Shown: piece by piece, positions 9,430 through 21,205 of the stretch
Layout of the letters: each line of letters opens with the position of its first letter
Position numbering within the stretch: position 1 is the first letter of the stretch
NCBI GenBank assembly: GCA_003427395.1
Contig: BFEA01000067.1
Location: 2,991,917 to 3,028,655, forward strand
DNA: 36,739 nucleotides
Source: Chara braunii
Lineage: Eukaryota > Streptophyta > Charophyceae > Charales > Characeae
Direction: 5' to 3'
Notes under the pieces: model-generated
Told to the model about the DNA's origin: nothing
The model's database searches: none
Seen by the model: only the letters and a program-made list of their open reading frames with translations
Translations under genes and position numbers: made by a program

Positions 9430-9533
9430 GTTTCGCGTTTGGCCCAAATAGCGGAATGTATCCCCCAAGGTGGCCCATAAGTTCGGGCGTTCGGGTTTGG
9501 GCGTTCGGCCCATCCCGAACGTCGGTTACCTTG
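8793..9533. mobile_element. CAGGGT-ended, TA-flanked DNA element M1 (741 bp)
   Basis: The element begins cagggtcacc and ends ggttaccttg, an imperfect inverted repeat, and is flanked on both sides by TATATA. Both subterminal regions are rich in copies of GGGCGTTCGGG or its inverse. The interior is AT-rich with no transposase-like frame. It is homologous to M2 over the left part (caaaaattattt...ggncctaaaa), the middle (cgccaaagatgg) and the right part (atttggtaaggaatttggat). The TA flanks and lack of coding suggest a non-autonomous element that targets (TA)n microsatellites, comparable with the Micron MITEs described in rice. Confidence 0.75.
9401..9428. repeat. Poly(T) tract inside M1
   Basis: A run of about 28 T residues in the right part of M1, absent at the corresponding place in M2. 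Probably homopolymer expansion. Confidence 0.8.
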
Positions 9534-9562
9534 TATATATATATATATACGATATATATATA

Positions 9563-10215
9563 CAGGGTTGCGAGGCCGAAAGTACGGAGGCTCCTAAGCT
9601 GATCCCCGAACGTTTGGGCGTTCGGGTCTCCGTACGAGGCCTGAACTCGAAGGGGTTCGGACCCCGCAAAAAATTATTTTGGTACCTAAAACTTATTATT
9701 TTTTTATGCTTTGGTTTTGTAAGTTTTCTGTTATATCAGCTACCTGGCTCTCAATTTTGAAGTCATTCTATGGAGCCAAACAATAATGAAAAAACCGGCA
9801 AAGATGATGGTGTCAAAACTTGCTGTCCCACTTACTAATTTGTTTTTTTTTTCTTTTCACTTTTTATTTTCCCTTTATTTTGGGGTTTGAAAAAAATTAT
9901 TATTTTTTCAAACTTTATTTGTAGGTTCTCTATTATGTAAGAGAGAGATTTATAAAATTTCATGGCATTTGACAAAGCCAAAAAAAAAAAAAATCGCCAA
10001 AGATGGTGGTGTCAAAAACTTGCTCTGAAAAAACTTATTATTTTTTATTTTCATTAATATTATTTATTTTTCGTATTTGATTTTTATTTCAAATTTGGTA
10101 AGAAATTTGGATGTATTGTTGAGGCAAATATTATTTATTCTTCTGCATCGAGAGAGAGTCCCAAACGTTCGGCGTTCGGGTACGGGTGTTCGGCCCGTCT
10201 TGAACGCCGACAACC

Positions 10216-10218
<3 letters not shown>
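9563..10218. mobile_element. CAGGGT-ended, TA-flanked DNA element M2 (656 bp)
   Basis: It begins cagggttgcg and ends cgacaaccctg, giving inverted ends CAGGGTTG / CAACCCTG, with TATATA on both sides. Subterminal GCGTTCGGG and CGAACG words match those of M1. It aligns with M1 through most of its length. No open frame encodes a recognisable transposase, so it is a non-autonomous family member. Confidence 0.75.

Positions 10219-10269
<51 letters not shown>
10219..10269. repeat. (TA)n microsatellite between M2 and M3
   Basis: About 25 uninterrupted TA units starting immediately after the CCCTG end of M2. Confidence 0.9.
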
Positions 10270-10272
<3 letters not shown>

Positions 10273-10362
10273 CCCTCGTTCGGTCGTTCGTCCTCAAGGG
10301 TTTCCATACGTTCGGGCGTTCGGGTTCGGGCTTTCGGCCCATCCCGAACGCCGGTTACCCTG
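10270..10362. mobile_element. Truncated right end of a third CAGGGT-family element (M3)
   Basis: Only the GTTCGG-rich subterminal region and the right terminus (cgaacgccggttaccctg) remain, followed by tatatata. The terminus is closest to that of M1. The left part is missing and replaced by the TA tract, so this is either a truncation or a deletion mediated by slippage in (TA)n. Confidence 0.65.
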
Positions 10363-13073
10363 TATATATAAAGTAGAGTAAATTGGGATGTATTAGATTA
10401 AATGTGGACGTCATTATCGTATGCATTTCATGTAGCAGAAATGAGATTGAGATATCGTAACATATAAAAAAATAATAAGCGCAGTTGTGACAAATAATCA
10501 AGGAAAGATAAAGCAGAAGCAGACCAGAAGGTGAAACCACTGTTGACTAACTTTCATTATTGCCTACTCTTTTTTAGTAATGAATTGCAAAAAAAGTGAA
10601 AGAATTAATGATTAACAAGGAATATACAAATAGTTTTCCTTTCTAGCAATGAAGAAAGAAGTTTCATGTTTTTACTTTCACTTCCTCTCCACTCCACTGG
10701 GTATAGTGAAGTTTATCTACACCTAGCACAAATGTTTAGTGAAGATTATAATTTTATATAATGAAGTTTTTTTTTTAAACTTAACTGTAATCCATATGCA
10801 TTATGTTCCGGGGTAGACAGTACTTCCCCATTCCCAACATAACGTTATTTCGCCCATTGAGTGGTTTACTTAAGCCACTACAACTTTAACCATATTGCTC
10901 TTCCACCCAAAGGGAGAATAAGATAAGCATTTGGAAGGTGACAGATAAGTACACGCGATGAAGAAAACCTTCACGGTTATGGTACAATATAGTAAGAGGT
11001 AGGTGCAGTCCTAGTATATTGAGGTAGAGGGATCTCATTCCAGTCGGGCTATGGAGGTGAGTGGAGGTTGAAGAAAAACGAGGAGATGGGTATTACCTAC
11101 TAACAGGGAATTTATGTGTTGCTATAGTGGAACTACTTCTTCATCTTCATGGTTAGACCAATATCAAGAAAGATCCTACTGGGGTAACAACTCGACATTA
11201 ACTTCATGCAGAGGTCAACTATGGTCGCAGTACGAGGGAGAGACATGTAGTAGTTACGACTATGACGATAGTAGCGAGGAGGGATATAGTTGTATTTATA
11301 AATTATAAATAAAATGTATGCATTGTACAATGCACACATTGTATTTGGAAATATCAGCTACTTCAATAAAACACTTACATAATCTACTCGAATAGACAGT
11401 TAGTTGTCAATGTCGCTTACAATGTACATGCGATATATTATGGGGAAGATAATAGGATTTCTCGGTTATACATTTTTTCCCTTTGCAATCCTTCCTCAGA
11501 TGGACTCAACCTGCAAGATGTTTCGTGCTTTTCGTAGAAATATCTTTGTAACTATTACCATTATCACCCGAATAGAACGTTAGTTAATGATTGTCACATC
11601 GATCGAAAGTCGCACAAAATATAACAATAATAATTGGGTGTTTTATTAAGGTGAAAATGGTGCTTATCTGCACGACCCGAATGGATACATAGGATGATCA
11701 GGATGGAAGAAGAATGTAAAGGGTTTGCGAGGTTTGCTACATATTAGAGTTTGCGCAAAACAATTCTAACCATTAGATATTTTTAGAAGAAGAAACGTAG
11801 GTTAAATAAGAAATACAAATTATTAGGGAATGTAAATGTGAAAAATCACCTGCAACTTATTACAATGCAGAAAAAGAACGAAAAATCCTTAACAAAGTAG
11901 AAAGAGATTGTCAAGAGGATAAAGGATATGAACTGCAACAAGTTGCAGAGAAACATTGAACAGAATCAATAACACCATGAAAGTGATTATTAAATTTTTC
12001 ATCACTCGTAATAAGTGAGTAATCATTTTGAAATTTTCTCAGCAGCAAGTCTACATTAAATCGCCAGTATACAGCCCTCCCCTTGCTAATAAGAAAACTC
12101 ATCGCCTGTGAAAATTTTGGAGGCCCGCCGTAGATAAATTTAATCGGCAGCGGGGGGTTTCCAAAAAGGGTTTACGACCGATAGTTGGATGTACTGGTGG
12201 TTTAAAATGAAAAAAAAAAAAAATTTAGATTGTGGTACACTCTCAGTTAGTACATACAACATAGAATTCGTGAAAACCTAACAAAAAAAAAAATGTTGGG
12301 TTTGAACGAAATTTATTTAGGATTTTGAGCGTACGACTTTTAGGCCTTCTACAAAAGCAAGATTGTTTAAGATGTTAAAAAACCACAAAAAAATAATGAA
12401 AAAATAATTTTTAATAACTACTCGAAGTGGCGAGAAAAAAAATAATTTTTTTCACAGTAACTCATTATCAGACGGGGCATAATATGTTTATAAATTTAAA
12501 TATTCATGTTTTTTATTATCTCAAAAGATCATGTTTATAGTCCTATAAGTTGTGTGTCACGACGAACATGTTTGAGGGTTTGGTGAACGTGCGAATTATC
12601 TTGTTTGTTAATACGTTTGCCATAACAAATTCTTCCTTTTTTTAATATTATTTTTGTTTTATTGTTTTTCGGTTTTTTATTTCTAACTTGTGTTTGAAAA
12701 AGAATTTCAAGATGTATCTGAGACAAAAGTTGTTTGTGCTACTATTTTGCATAACATATATTATTTGAGAAATATTTTATTGTTAAGTTCAAAATTGCTA
12801 AATTGAATATATAAATGTTGAAAACGACATATAATCATATATGCCAGAATTCACTTAAACTGTTTTCTTACAACTTTCGAGTTTGTTTTATTGGAGTTCT
12901 CCTTTTCTGAAAGTCTATTGAGAATGACTTATAGTCCTATAACAGGATTTTTGTGAGAACGCGTTTTCCTCCACATCTTAAGTATCGCTCGATTGTTTGC
13001 CTTGTTTCTTGGAAAGTGGTCAAAAATAAGTTTTTTTTTTCAATCAAAAATAGAAGTTTGCCCTCTACTTTTT
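10363..13073. other. AT-rich non-coding stretch; no gene supported
   Basis: About 2.7 kb of AT-rich sequence with stop codons in all frames at short intervals. One 64-codon frame at 11114-11308 is rich in Ser, Tyr and Gly and matches nothing I know. Near 12175-12205 there is gtactggtggtttaa, one end of the TTAA-ended MITE family without a visible partner. A stretch near 12670-12740 weakly resembles the right part of M1/M2. Confidence 0.45.
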
Positions 13074-13766
13074 CACTCTATACAAAATGTTGGGTTTTGT
13101 GGTTTTGTTGGGTTTTCACGAATCCTGTGTTATGCATGGATGTTTGCAATATAGACCGAAGTTCGAACCGTAATGCGATAAGATGAACATAATATGATAA
13201 TAACAATTTTAAAGATTGTGAACCATACAAGAGGGGTCATAAGGTGGTTTCAGTACCTAAAAAAATTGAATGCAGTCATAATACAAATTAGGAAATTACC
13301 TAATGCTAACTTGCACGTTTAATTTTCTGCAAGACAATGTAAACCTTGATTTATCTTTATTCAAGTTTGATCCTCTTTCCTTTGTATCCTACAAACCAAC
13401 CTATAGCGGACATTTATATTCACTCTATACAAAATGTTGGGTTTTGTGGTTTTCTTGGGTTTTCACGAATCCCGTGTTATACATGGATGGTTGCAATATC
13501 GACTGAAGTTCGAACCGTAATGCGATAAGATGAACATAATATGATAATGACAATTTTAAAGATTGTGAACCATACAAGAGGGGTCATAAGGTGGTTTCAG
13601 TACCTAAAAAAATTGAATGCAGTCATAATACAATTTAAAAAATCACCTAATGCTGACTTGCACGTTTAATTTTCTGCAAGACGATGTAAACCTTGATTTA
13701 TCTTTATTTAAGTTCGATCCTCTTTTCTCTGTATCCTACAAACCAACCTATAGCGGACATTTATAC
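13074..13766 (+). repeat. 347-bp tandem duplication (two copies)
   Basis: Copy 1 (13074-13420) and copy 2 (13421-13766) both start cactctatacaaaatgttgg and contain gaagttcgaaccgtaatgcg and cattataggtt-like AT-rich DNA ending near tagcggacattta. They differ at only a few positions, so the duplication is young. The right half of the unit has a diverged relative at about 25110-25235. Frames inside (for example 13303-13506) repeat between copies but encode nothing recognisable. Confidence 0.85.
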
Positions 13767-14661
13767 ACCTGAACAAAACTGAGTCATAGCGCTGTCGGAG
13801 CAAAAAGCCTTACAAGAGTATCTGCTCGAGTTTTTTAACGTTCGATGCTGTCCGACTTTTCAGTGAATTGAGGGACTTGATGGGACTGATGTCTGCCAGA
13901 AGATTATTCAGACAGCCTATGACCGAGAGACTGTAACTTTTATGAATCTTAGTCCAAACGCTTGTGGCGTCCGAAAGTAACTACGGTAGTCGATAATTTC
14001 TAGCAAGGCAACAGAGAGTAGCGAGCGTGGAAATGTTGAGACTATACAGCCGCGTGATTTAGGGTTCAACGAGGCCAAAAAGGGTGGCCACATTATGTTA
14101 CGGCATGAAAGTCTAGATTCATACCTAATATTTTAAAGGGTTACCCCGCCGAGATTTTGAACCATCAGCGGTACGTTGGAGGGGGGCATGCGTCATGCCC
14201 TACGGGGATAGGCGCACGTTTGCGTCAAGGGGTCGACGAATAGGCAAGGGCAGTCGGAGATTTGCTGGCTGTGCGCTGGTTGTTCCCCCTGGGTAGAGTT
14301 CTTCATATCGAAGCGTTGCTCCTATCTAGTGTGAAATAAGAGCTAGCCCAGTAGGATAATATACCAGATTCTCACCTAGTGGATACCAGGATCGAGCCTG
14401 ACAATGTCGTACTTGGGCTAGCTCCTTTTGGAGCTGCCCATTGGGGTGGGAATGAGGTGCGGTCAATTTCGTGGCCGAAAAAGGTCGAAAAAGACTGCGC
14501 GACTATAGCATAGGCCCTGGGCCTAAGGAAGATACGCATAAATCAAGGAGTGGTCCAATTTTTTTCCTTTTTCGATTCCCGTTACCGGAAAGAGGAAAGG
14601 AAATGCGAGCCAGGCGTGGGGTTGGAAACCGTGGCAGTTGGCTTATGCCAACGACTTCATT

Positions 14662-14662
<1 letters not shown>
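13767..14662. other. Unassigned single-copy-looking stretch
   Basis: Mixed-composition DNA with no recognisable protein or RNA. A short inverted repeat (gagctagccca at 14340 and tgggctagctc at 14413) encloses about 60 bp. A 78-codon frame at 14471-14707 runs into a poly(A) tract and is probably fortuitous. Confidence 0.35.

Positions 14663-14695
<33 letters not shown>
14663..14695 (+). repeat. Poly(A) tract
   Basis: An uninterrupted A run of about 33 nt followed by ctaactaacta. It could be a retroposon tail, but no body is recognised upstream. Confidence 0.8.
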
Positions 14696-14697
<2 letters not shown>

Positions 14698-14950
14698 AAC
14701 TAACTAGGGGTGATATATGGCATTAAGGGAAGTGGTTGGGGACTTACAGTCCCCAGAAAGAGTTGTACGCGCCCGTCGAAAATGGGCAGCCGTTTTCTTT
14801 CTAAGATGAGTTGGTTTTGTTCTTTTTTGTTAGATTTTTTTTTTTTTTTTTTAAATCTACATTTTCTTGCTTTTTTTTAGATTATCACCCCCTCCTTCCT
14901 TTTTCGTTTCACTGAGGTGGTTGTTGACGAAAACGAACGGGCGAAAACTC

Positions 14951-15280
<330 letters not shown>

Positions 15281-15477
15281 CTCCACCCCGTTCGGCTTGG
15301 TTTTCAATTCGGGCCTGTATTTCAACAGCCAAGGGACGTGCGTACAGGTAAGTGGTTGCGTTTTTTCGTTTTTCTTTATTTTTCTTTTTGTCCTTGTTAT
15401 TTTCCCTCCTCTGTTTCGTGGTCGTTGGGGGTGCAGACAGTGAGGAAAAACGGGGAAGACTGATATGAACGAACTAG

Positions 15478-15500
15478 AAAAAAAAAAAAAAAAAAAAAAA
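15478..15500 (+). repeat. Poly(A) tract
   Basis: A run of about 23 A residues followed by A-rich, G-containing sequence. No associated retroposon body is recognised. Confidence 0.75.
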
Positions 15501-15946
15501 AGGAGAAGAAACAAAACAAAAACGAACGAGGTTGTTGCCTCAAGGTTGAAAAGAACAGTCTTTTCGGTTGTGTGGGAGCAAAATAGTTCCCCACTCTATT
15601 CAGGGTGAATATTTGAGGCCGCGAGATCTTGGATCCCGCGGCTCACGACGCACGTTCGGGAACCAAGAAAGGTTTGGAAAGAGAGTGGGGGAACGTGAGG
15701 ATTGGGAGGGGGAGGTCCTACTCCTCCCAACCTGACAACTACCCTCCCGGTTTTTAGGGGAAGGCAGAGTAAAAGGGGGGAGGGTTGTTTTATGCAACTT
15801 CATGAACCTGGCTGAGAGTATGGCCAGGCGCGTGCAGTTAAACTTAGTTTTATTTTTCTTTTCTTTTATTTGTTTTCTTGGTACATTCTAATAAGGACAC
15901 TTGTCCCCACGTGGTGCTACCTTTGGTACAAGCTGTCAGAGGTAAC

Positions 15947-15979
15947 TTTCAGGCTCCCGTTTTTATAGGGAGCCTGAAA
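15947..15979. repeat. Perfect 12-bp hairpin
   Basis: The arms tttcaggctccc and gggagcctgaaa are exact reverse complements separated by 9 nt (gtttttata). It lies about 150 bp left of a second perfect hairpin. Confidence 0.8.
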
Positions 15980-16130
15980 ATTGAGGGGTCATAAAGGAAA
16001 AGGCTAAGTACACTTTTCCCCGATGTATCTGTCCAGTAAAAAAGTCCAGGGACATCAAAGTGAAAAGGGTTGTATCTTTCCAACCGCTTATCAGAAAAAT
16101 AAAATAATAACAGTTTTGAAAATGCCACGA

Positions 16131-16166
16131 CCCCAGCTATCTCATTAAAATTTGAGATAGCTGGGG
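16131..16166. repeat. Perfect 14-bp hairpin
   Basis: The arms ccccagctatctca and tgagatagctgggg are exact reverse complements with an 8-nt AT-rich loop. No T tract immediately follows on either strand, so a bacterial-type terminator is not supported. Confidence 0.8.
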
Positions 16167-16199
16167 AAAAGAAAAGAAAAGGAAATGGGGGAATTAAAG

Positions 16200-18840
16200 G
16201 AACTGCCCTCACTAAGGCTGTGGTTGTGGTGCTGCCACAGTTAGCCTTGGATCTTGGCCAGATCAAAGGCTCACTGTGCGCCCGCAATTTTGCCTGGGGG
16301 CTGGAGTGACGTTGAACCCTCCTCAGCCACTATAAAACAGGCAGTTGTCCCTAACTGCCGCACAAAGCATTCGTGCTGCCAGTGCGTGACGAGCACACAT
16401 GAGTGTTGTTGGGCTGCTGGAGGTGCTGCCTGAGGCGTGGAAGGAGGTTGAAGGTCTGCAGAGCAGTGCGAGAAGACGAGTTGGGCAGCCATAGCCAAGC
16501 CCAGGAGCACTCTGCTCACCTCCCTTCTGGCTAGTGCACGTCCAACGGGACTGAACTAGGGACGCTGCGGGATTACGACATCGCGGCACTGTGAAATTTG
16601 GTCCTGGGGCGCAAATTTTATTAATTTTGGCCAGCCATTTCCCCACTTTCGTAGGAAAGTGCTGCCGAAAGTTTACAGCAGCAAGCAACGGACGGCTAGG
16701 CTGTCGGTAGCGGTAGCGGTGGAAATAATCTTCAGCAGACCACTTTTCTCACATTTGTGGGAAGGTGATGCCGAAAATTTTCGACAGCGATCGACGGACG
16801 ACAACGCTTATTGGCTACGGTACCAGGAGGACGGACCTGCGGCACAATATTTTCCCACTTCTGAGGGAAAATGTTGGCAAAATTTTTCCGCGTCAACGAC
16901 AACCACTTTTGCGGCGTTACGCGGGCAAAATTGTGGTTTGTCAGACAAACACTAAGTGGAGGGAGAGTGCTAGATATTTTTGGTGCGACGAGGGACTCGC
17001 TGTCAATGTCAGTGACGGGGGAGAATGCAGAGCAACTATTGCGGCGTTACGGCAGGCGGCACTAGAGGTATCAGCGATAGTCTGTTAGTTGGACCAAGCT
17101 TGTCAAGGCGGAGCGACACGCAATTTTTATTTTGTGTGTGCGTATCGTGGGTAGGAAGGCGATTGGCATTGGCCTAGTCGGATCTTTCTTATCAGCGAGG
17201 CCTGTGAGTAGGACGGGCGGTGCCGACGCAATCGACACTCGCAAGTTTTATTTTTTTTGTGAAGCTTCGTAGAAGTGGGTTCGTCATCAAGTGTTGGAAG
17301 GAATAATGTTGGACCATCTGGGATTACCTAGGACCAGTTGGGACTAATGTAGGAACCGGAGACTTTGTTTTTTTAGTGTCTGTGGCTCGCCGCTTTCACA
17401 CTCGGGGTTACCACGCGTGGGATTTGTGAGCCAGAAACAGATTGGGACAAGCAGTTGAGCTGAGACTTACTTTGGGACTGCTGTTTTCTTCGGCGACGTA
17501 TACAGTCTTCTTGGCTTGCTTGAGTGAGTCAGGCGTTCGACACCACTTCACTCAAGGTCGGTTTATTGACTCATATCTCTTTTCACCCGTGTGTGAACCC
17601 GCATTTTGTTGGGCCATGTTTATTTTGAATGTTCAAAAGAAGAGGTTGAGAAAAATGTGTGTACTCATGCGTATGAAAAGTAGGGTTTGACAGGATTATG
17701 GGTTGCTGAATTTTCTTGACTTGTGGTTGTTTTTGAGTGTGCATGTAGGTAGAATGATGCTTGGAAAGGAGATTGATTATGCCTAATTGAGAAAAGGGAA
17801 AGGGATTATCTTCTTTTTACTTCCCATCTACCTGCATGTTAATAAGATTTCTTTGTTTTGAAAAATGTTAATTGTGTAAGCACCGGAAAACTAATTCAAT
17901 TGAAATAAAGCATATAAGGTCAAAGGAACATAGTCTTTTCCTGAGGATTGACCCTTTCTATTATGAATGACTCTTATTTATCCAAATGATTCTCACTCTC
18001 CATCTTTTGTAACTCTTCTCGTCTAAGTTACCCTGAACTTACAAAAAAACGATAACAGTAAAAAAATCTACTTGTGGTGGACATGCTCTTTTTCAAGGAA
18101 ACACTTGGGACGGACGTTCGTTGCTTTAGGAGTCGGCCCTGTTATCGATCCAGAGTGGATCGTTCTACGAGGGGGTACTTTGTCGATTTGGTGGAGACGG
18201 CCCGAGTTATGAGATCCGAGTCTTGTGCTCGGGGAATGAGAAGTACCCCAGACCACTTCCTAGAGGGAGAGGCATGCAACACTTCAAGCAATGCACCTCA
18301 TCAAGAATCATCCGCAAAGCAGTTTGTCATCCAAAGAGATTGAGAAACGTACGGAGACGAGTGTGTGCGAGTCAAATCTTAGATCGACGGTAGGATGAAA
18401 TGAATAATTGTGACAACGCATCTCATCAAGTCAAAACTAAGGTAGTACGACTACTTTGTTGGTTGCATTTATGTTATTGTCGAAAGCCAACTCCTCGTTG
18501 GCGGGCTGTATGATTTTTATGGAGTTCGACCCAAGGTGGTCGGATTTTATGTTGATATTGTTGGATGTTTCTAATGATGAATCAGATTCAATTTTTTTTT
18601 AGATATCTTTTCATATTGAATATATATTTCTATCGACGATAGTCGATCCCTTTTGTTATAATTATGAGTGGTTGTTGTTGTTATCTTATGGTTGGTGTCT
18701 AAAGAGACTTGGATTGAGTTGGGGTTTTCACACTTGGTTGAGAACTTGAGACCGTCCTAGTCGACTGACATCCGTTTTATACTTAGGAGATCAGCGTCCT
18801 AATGGACTAACGACGCTCGGGTCCGCTTAGCGTTAACCAA
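16200..18840. other. No supportable gene; degenerate internal repeats
   Basis: Between about 16630 and 16960 a degenerate unit of roughly 120 bp recurs (ccacttt-cgtaggaaagtgc, ccacttttctcacatttgtg, cccacttctgagggaaaatg). Overlapping short frames there are by-products. From 17000 to 18840 I see only unassigned DNA, including AT-rich DNA near 17800-18060 and a canonical-looking AATAAA at 17903 with no recognisable upstream gene. Confidence 0.4.
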
Positions 18841-19152
18841 GCATATATATACTACAGCGAACGAGCAAACGTCCTCGACTGCTCTACCTCTACGATTGCA
18901 TTTAAGAACTTTCGCACGAGGTACGCCCCTAAGGGTGGTGACAATCCCTTAGGGAAGCAAGTTGTGCCCCGCGGGAACCTATCATGTTGGAGGAAACCGC
19001 GGGATGTACAAGTGGCGCACCCGGCTAGAGCGGCGAGGGAAAGACGCGGCCACGCTCGTCTCCGCGGTTCGAGGGATTATGTATGCGTCGTCCCCAAGTT
19101 GTCTCCTGTTTTTGTTTTGTTTTCTCATGTGTTGTCGGAAGGCAATGCGACG

Positions 19153-19874
19153 CAACCACGGAAGATTGACTCGTTGCGGTCAACCTTCGCGCTGCGTCAA
19201 ATCTGCGCCAGGGATTGTCCACAGTCGTACTAGTCAACTAGGCCCTAATGCGTCGGTTAAAATTCCCCAGGGCCGAAATCGCGAAAAAGGCGGCACGGCG
19301 GTACGGTCCTCCGAAGACCTGATCGTCCCCGTTGGACTGGACCGTCGCGACCGCAAGAGGCCAATTACTGGGGTCCGGCCCAAACGACACTTGAAATGGA
19401 CCAAGGATTAGTGAGATAATCAAGTTTGACCGGTTGGGATCGCATCGACGTGGCCTCATAACTCGGTCGGAAGAGAAATAGCCCCAAAACGGTCACGTAA
19501 ATAAATAGCCCGGCCAACCACGGAAGATTGACTCGTTGAGGTCAACCTTCGCGCTGCGTCAAATCTGCGCCAGGGATTGTCCACAGTCGTACTAGTCAAC
19601 TAGGCCCTAATGCATCGGTTAAAATTCCCCAGGGCCGAAATCGCGGAAAAGGCGGCACGGCGGTACGGTCCTCCGAAGACCTGATCGTCCCCGTTGGACT
19701 GGACCGTCGCGACCGCAAGAGGCCAATTACTGGGGTCTGGCCCAAACGACACTTGAAACGGACCAAGGATTAGTGAGATAATCAAGTTTGACTGGTTGGG
19801 ATCGCACCGACGTGGCCTCATAACTCGGTCGGAAGAGAAATAGCCCCAAAACGGTCACGTAAATAAATAGCCCG
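19153..19874 (+). repeat. 362-bp tandem duplication (two copies)
   Basis: Copy 1 (19153-19512) and copy 2 (19515-19874) share nearly every base, from caaccacggaagattgactc to gtaaataaatagcccg. The two 73-codon minus-strand frames inside are the same sequence and differ at a few residues, with no known domain. Lying upstream of a TATA box, the duplication could be an enhancer-like part of a promoter or the U3 region of a retroelement LTR (inference). Confidence 0.9.
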
Positions 19875-19904
19875 TCCTTAGTAATAATTAAGATGGGGTC
19901 ACGT

Positions 19905-20085
19905 GCTATTTTAGGCACGGGACTGACTGTTCGTTTCTCCCATGCTAAAATTAGTACAGTCCCGCGCTATTTTTAGCGTTGGACTGACTGTTCGTTTACA
20001 GGGGACTGGGCCTGCACCAGTCCCATTCTAAAATTAGCACAGTCCCACACTATTTTTAGCGTAGGACAGACTGTTCGGCTACCTA
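19905..20085 (+). repeat. Promoter-proximal short repeats (three diverged copies)
   Basis: Three spaced copies of ctattttt-agcgt-ggactgactgttcg occur near 19909, 19967 and 20050, with ctaaaattagyacagtccc between them. They lie 110-290 bp upstream of the TATA box at 20192, a place where repeated transcription-factor sites would be expected. Function is inferred from position only. Confidence 0.6.
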
Positions 20086-20191
20086 GGGATGATTGTTTAT
20101 ATCCCAAGGTCGAGATTAGACTTGGTCTATTTTTAGCCCCAGCCCCGACCATGGGACAACTGCACTTGGACCCGAGCACCTGGCCTCTCCG

Positions 20192-20200
20192 CTATAAAAG
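20192..20200 (+). promoter_or_regulatory. TATA box (ctataaaag) of a candidate pol II promoter
   Basis: CTATAAAAG lies in a GC-rich context, and initiation would be expected about 25-35 bp downstream, near 20220-20235 (cacaagggggagacacac). Upstream are repeated short motifs and a 362-bp tandem duplication. Downstream is a long non-coding leader and then the open frames at 23351-24486. Together this suggests a real promoter of a gene or of a retroelement LTR. The TATA box is a clear match; the transcription unit is inferred. Confidence 0.5.
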
Positions 20201-20748
20201 AGACGCCGTGCCACTCACAAGGGGGAGACACACAGCTTGGGAGTATTGTATGAGCTAAGAAGCGGCGGTGTGACAACGAGAGCATGAAAAGTGCTGGTGG
20301 AGAGAAGTTGGAGCTACGTGCAAGAGGGAGTCAAACTGAGGCAAGCAAGGGCAGAGGTAAGAAAAGGGAGGGGCAAGGTTGGCAGGGAAAGGTGTCTAGG
20401 GAGTTCTCCTGGTCGCCTGTCTCATGCAGCTGCTCGGCTTTTGTGCCCCTCACTTTCCCTTTCTCTCTCCCTTCTCTTCTCCCTCACTGTCTCTTTCCAC
20501 ATTGCCTCCTTCTTCCTTTCCTCCTTCTCTCCCACCTCCTTCTCGTTGACTCACCTCTCATAGGTCATGTTCATACACCTTTGATTCGTCGGCTGGCACG
20601 GGCGTCCGCATGTCTTAGTGAGCCGTCAAGCCCATCTATGCGTTTCTAGTGAATCGAAAAACTCCCCGTACTTGCACTCTGCTGCAGCTGCCAGAACTCA
20701 TAGATCCCCGATTCGGTTATACGCAATGTTGTTGACTTTCCCGATTTT

Positions 20749-21205
20749 TGGAACTGTGCGCCCACGCGCACCGTATCTGAGAACTGATCCTGAATTGTGC
20801 GTCCACGCGCACCGTATCTGAGGGCTGTCTTCCGAACTGTGCGCCCACACGCACCATACCCGAGGGCTGTTTCTGAACTGTGCGCCCACACGCACTATAT
20901 CTGAGGGTTGTTTTCGAACTGTGCGCCCACGTGCACCGTATCCGAGGGTTGTTTCTGAACTATGCGCCTACGCGCACTATATCTGAGTGTTATTTCCTGA
21001 AAACTGAGGGCTGATCTTGAGTTGTGTGCCCACGTGCACTATATCTGACGGTCGTGCGCTGACGCGCACCTTATCTGAGAGCTGGTCTTGAACTGTGTAC
21101 TGAAACTGAGGGCTGATCTTGAGTTGTGCGCCCATATGCACTGTCTTTGAGGGCTGACTCTGAATTGTGCGCCCACGCGGAGTGTATCCGAGGGCTGGAT
21201 CTGAA
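20749..21205 (+). repeat. Minisatellite array A (~52-bp unit)
   Basis: Eight or more diverged units follow the pattern gaactgtgcgcccacgcgca - ccgtatctgagggctg. The unit length varies, so long frames across it (either strand) are accidental. It shares the motif GTGCGCCcAyrCGCrC with arrays B, C and E. Confidence 0.85.

Noticed and set aside
8793-10362. LTR retrotransposon with M1 and M2 as LTRs
   Set aside because: M1 and M2 have inverted (not TG...CA) ends, are flanked by (TA)n and have nothing between them but a TA tract.
16131-16166. Bacterial-type terminator at a perfect hairpin
   Set aside because: No following T tract, no adjacent gene, and the context is eukaryotic.
19238-19821. Paired 73-codon minus-strand frames at 19.2 and 19.6 kb
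   Set aside because: Their similarity only reflects the 362-bp tandem duplication; no known domain and no sign of coding constraint can be judged from two near-identical copies.
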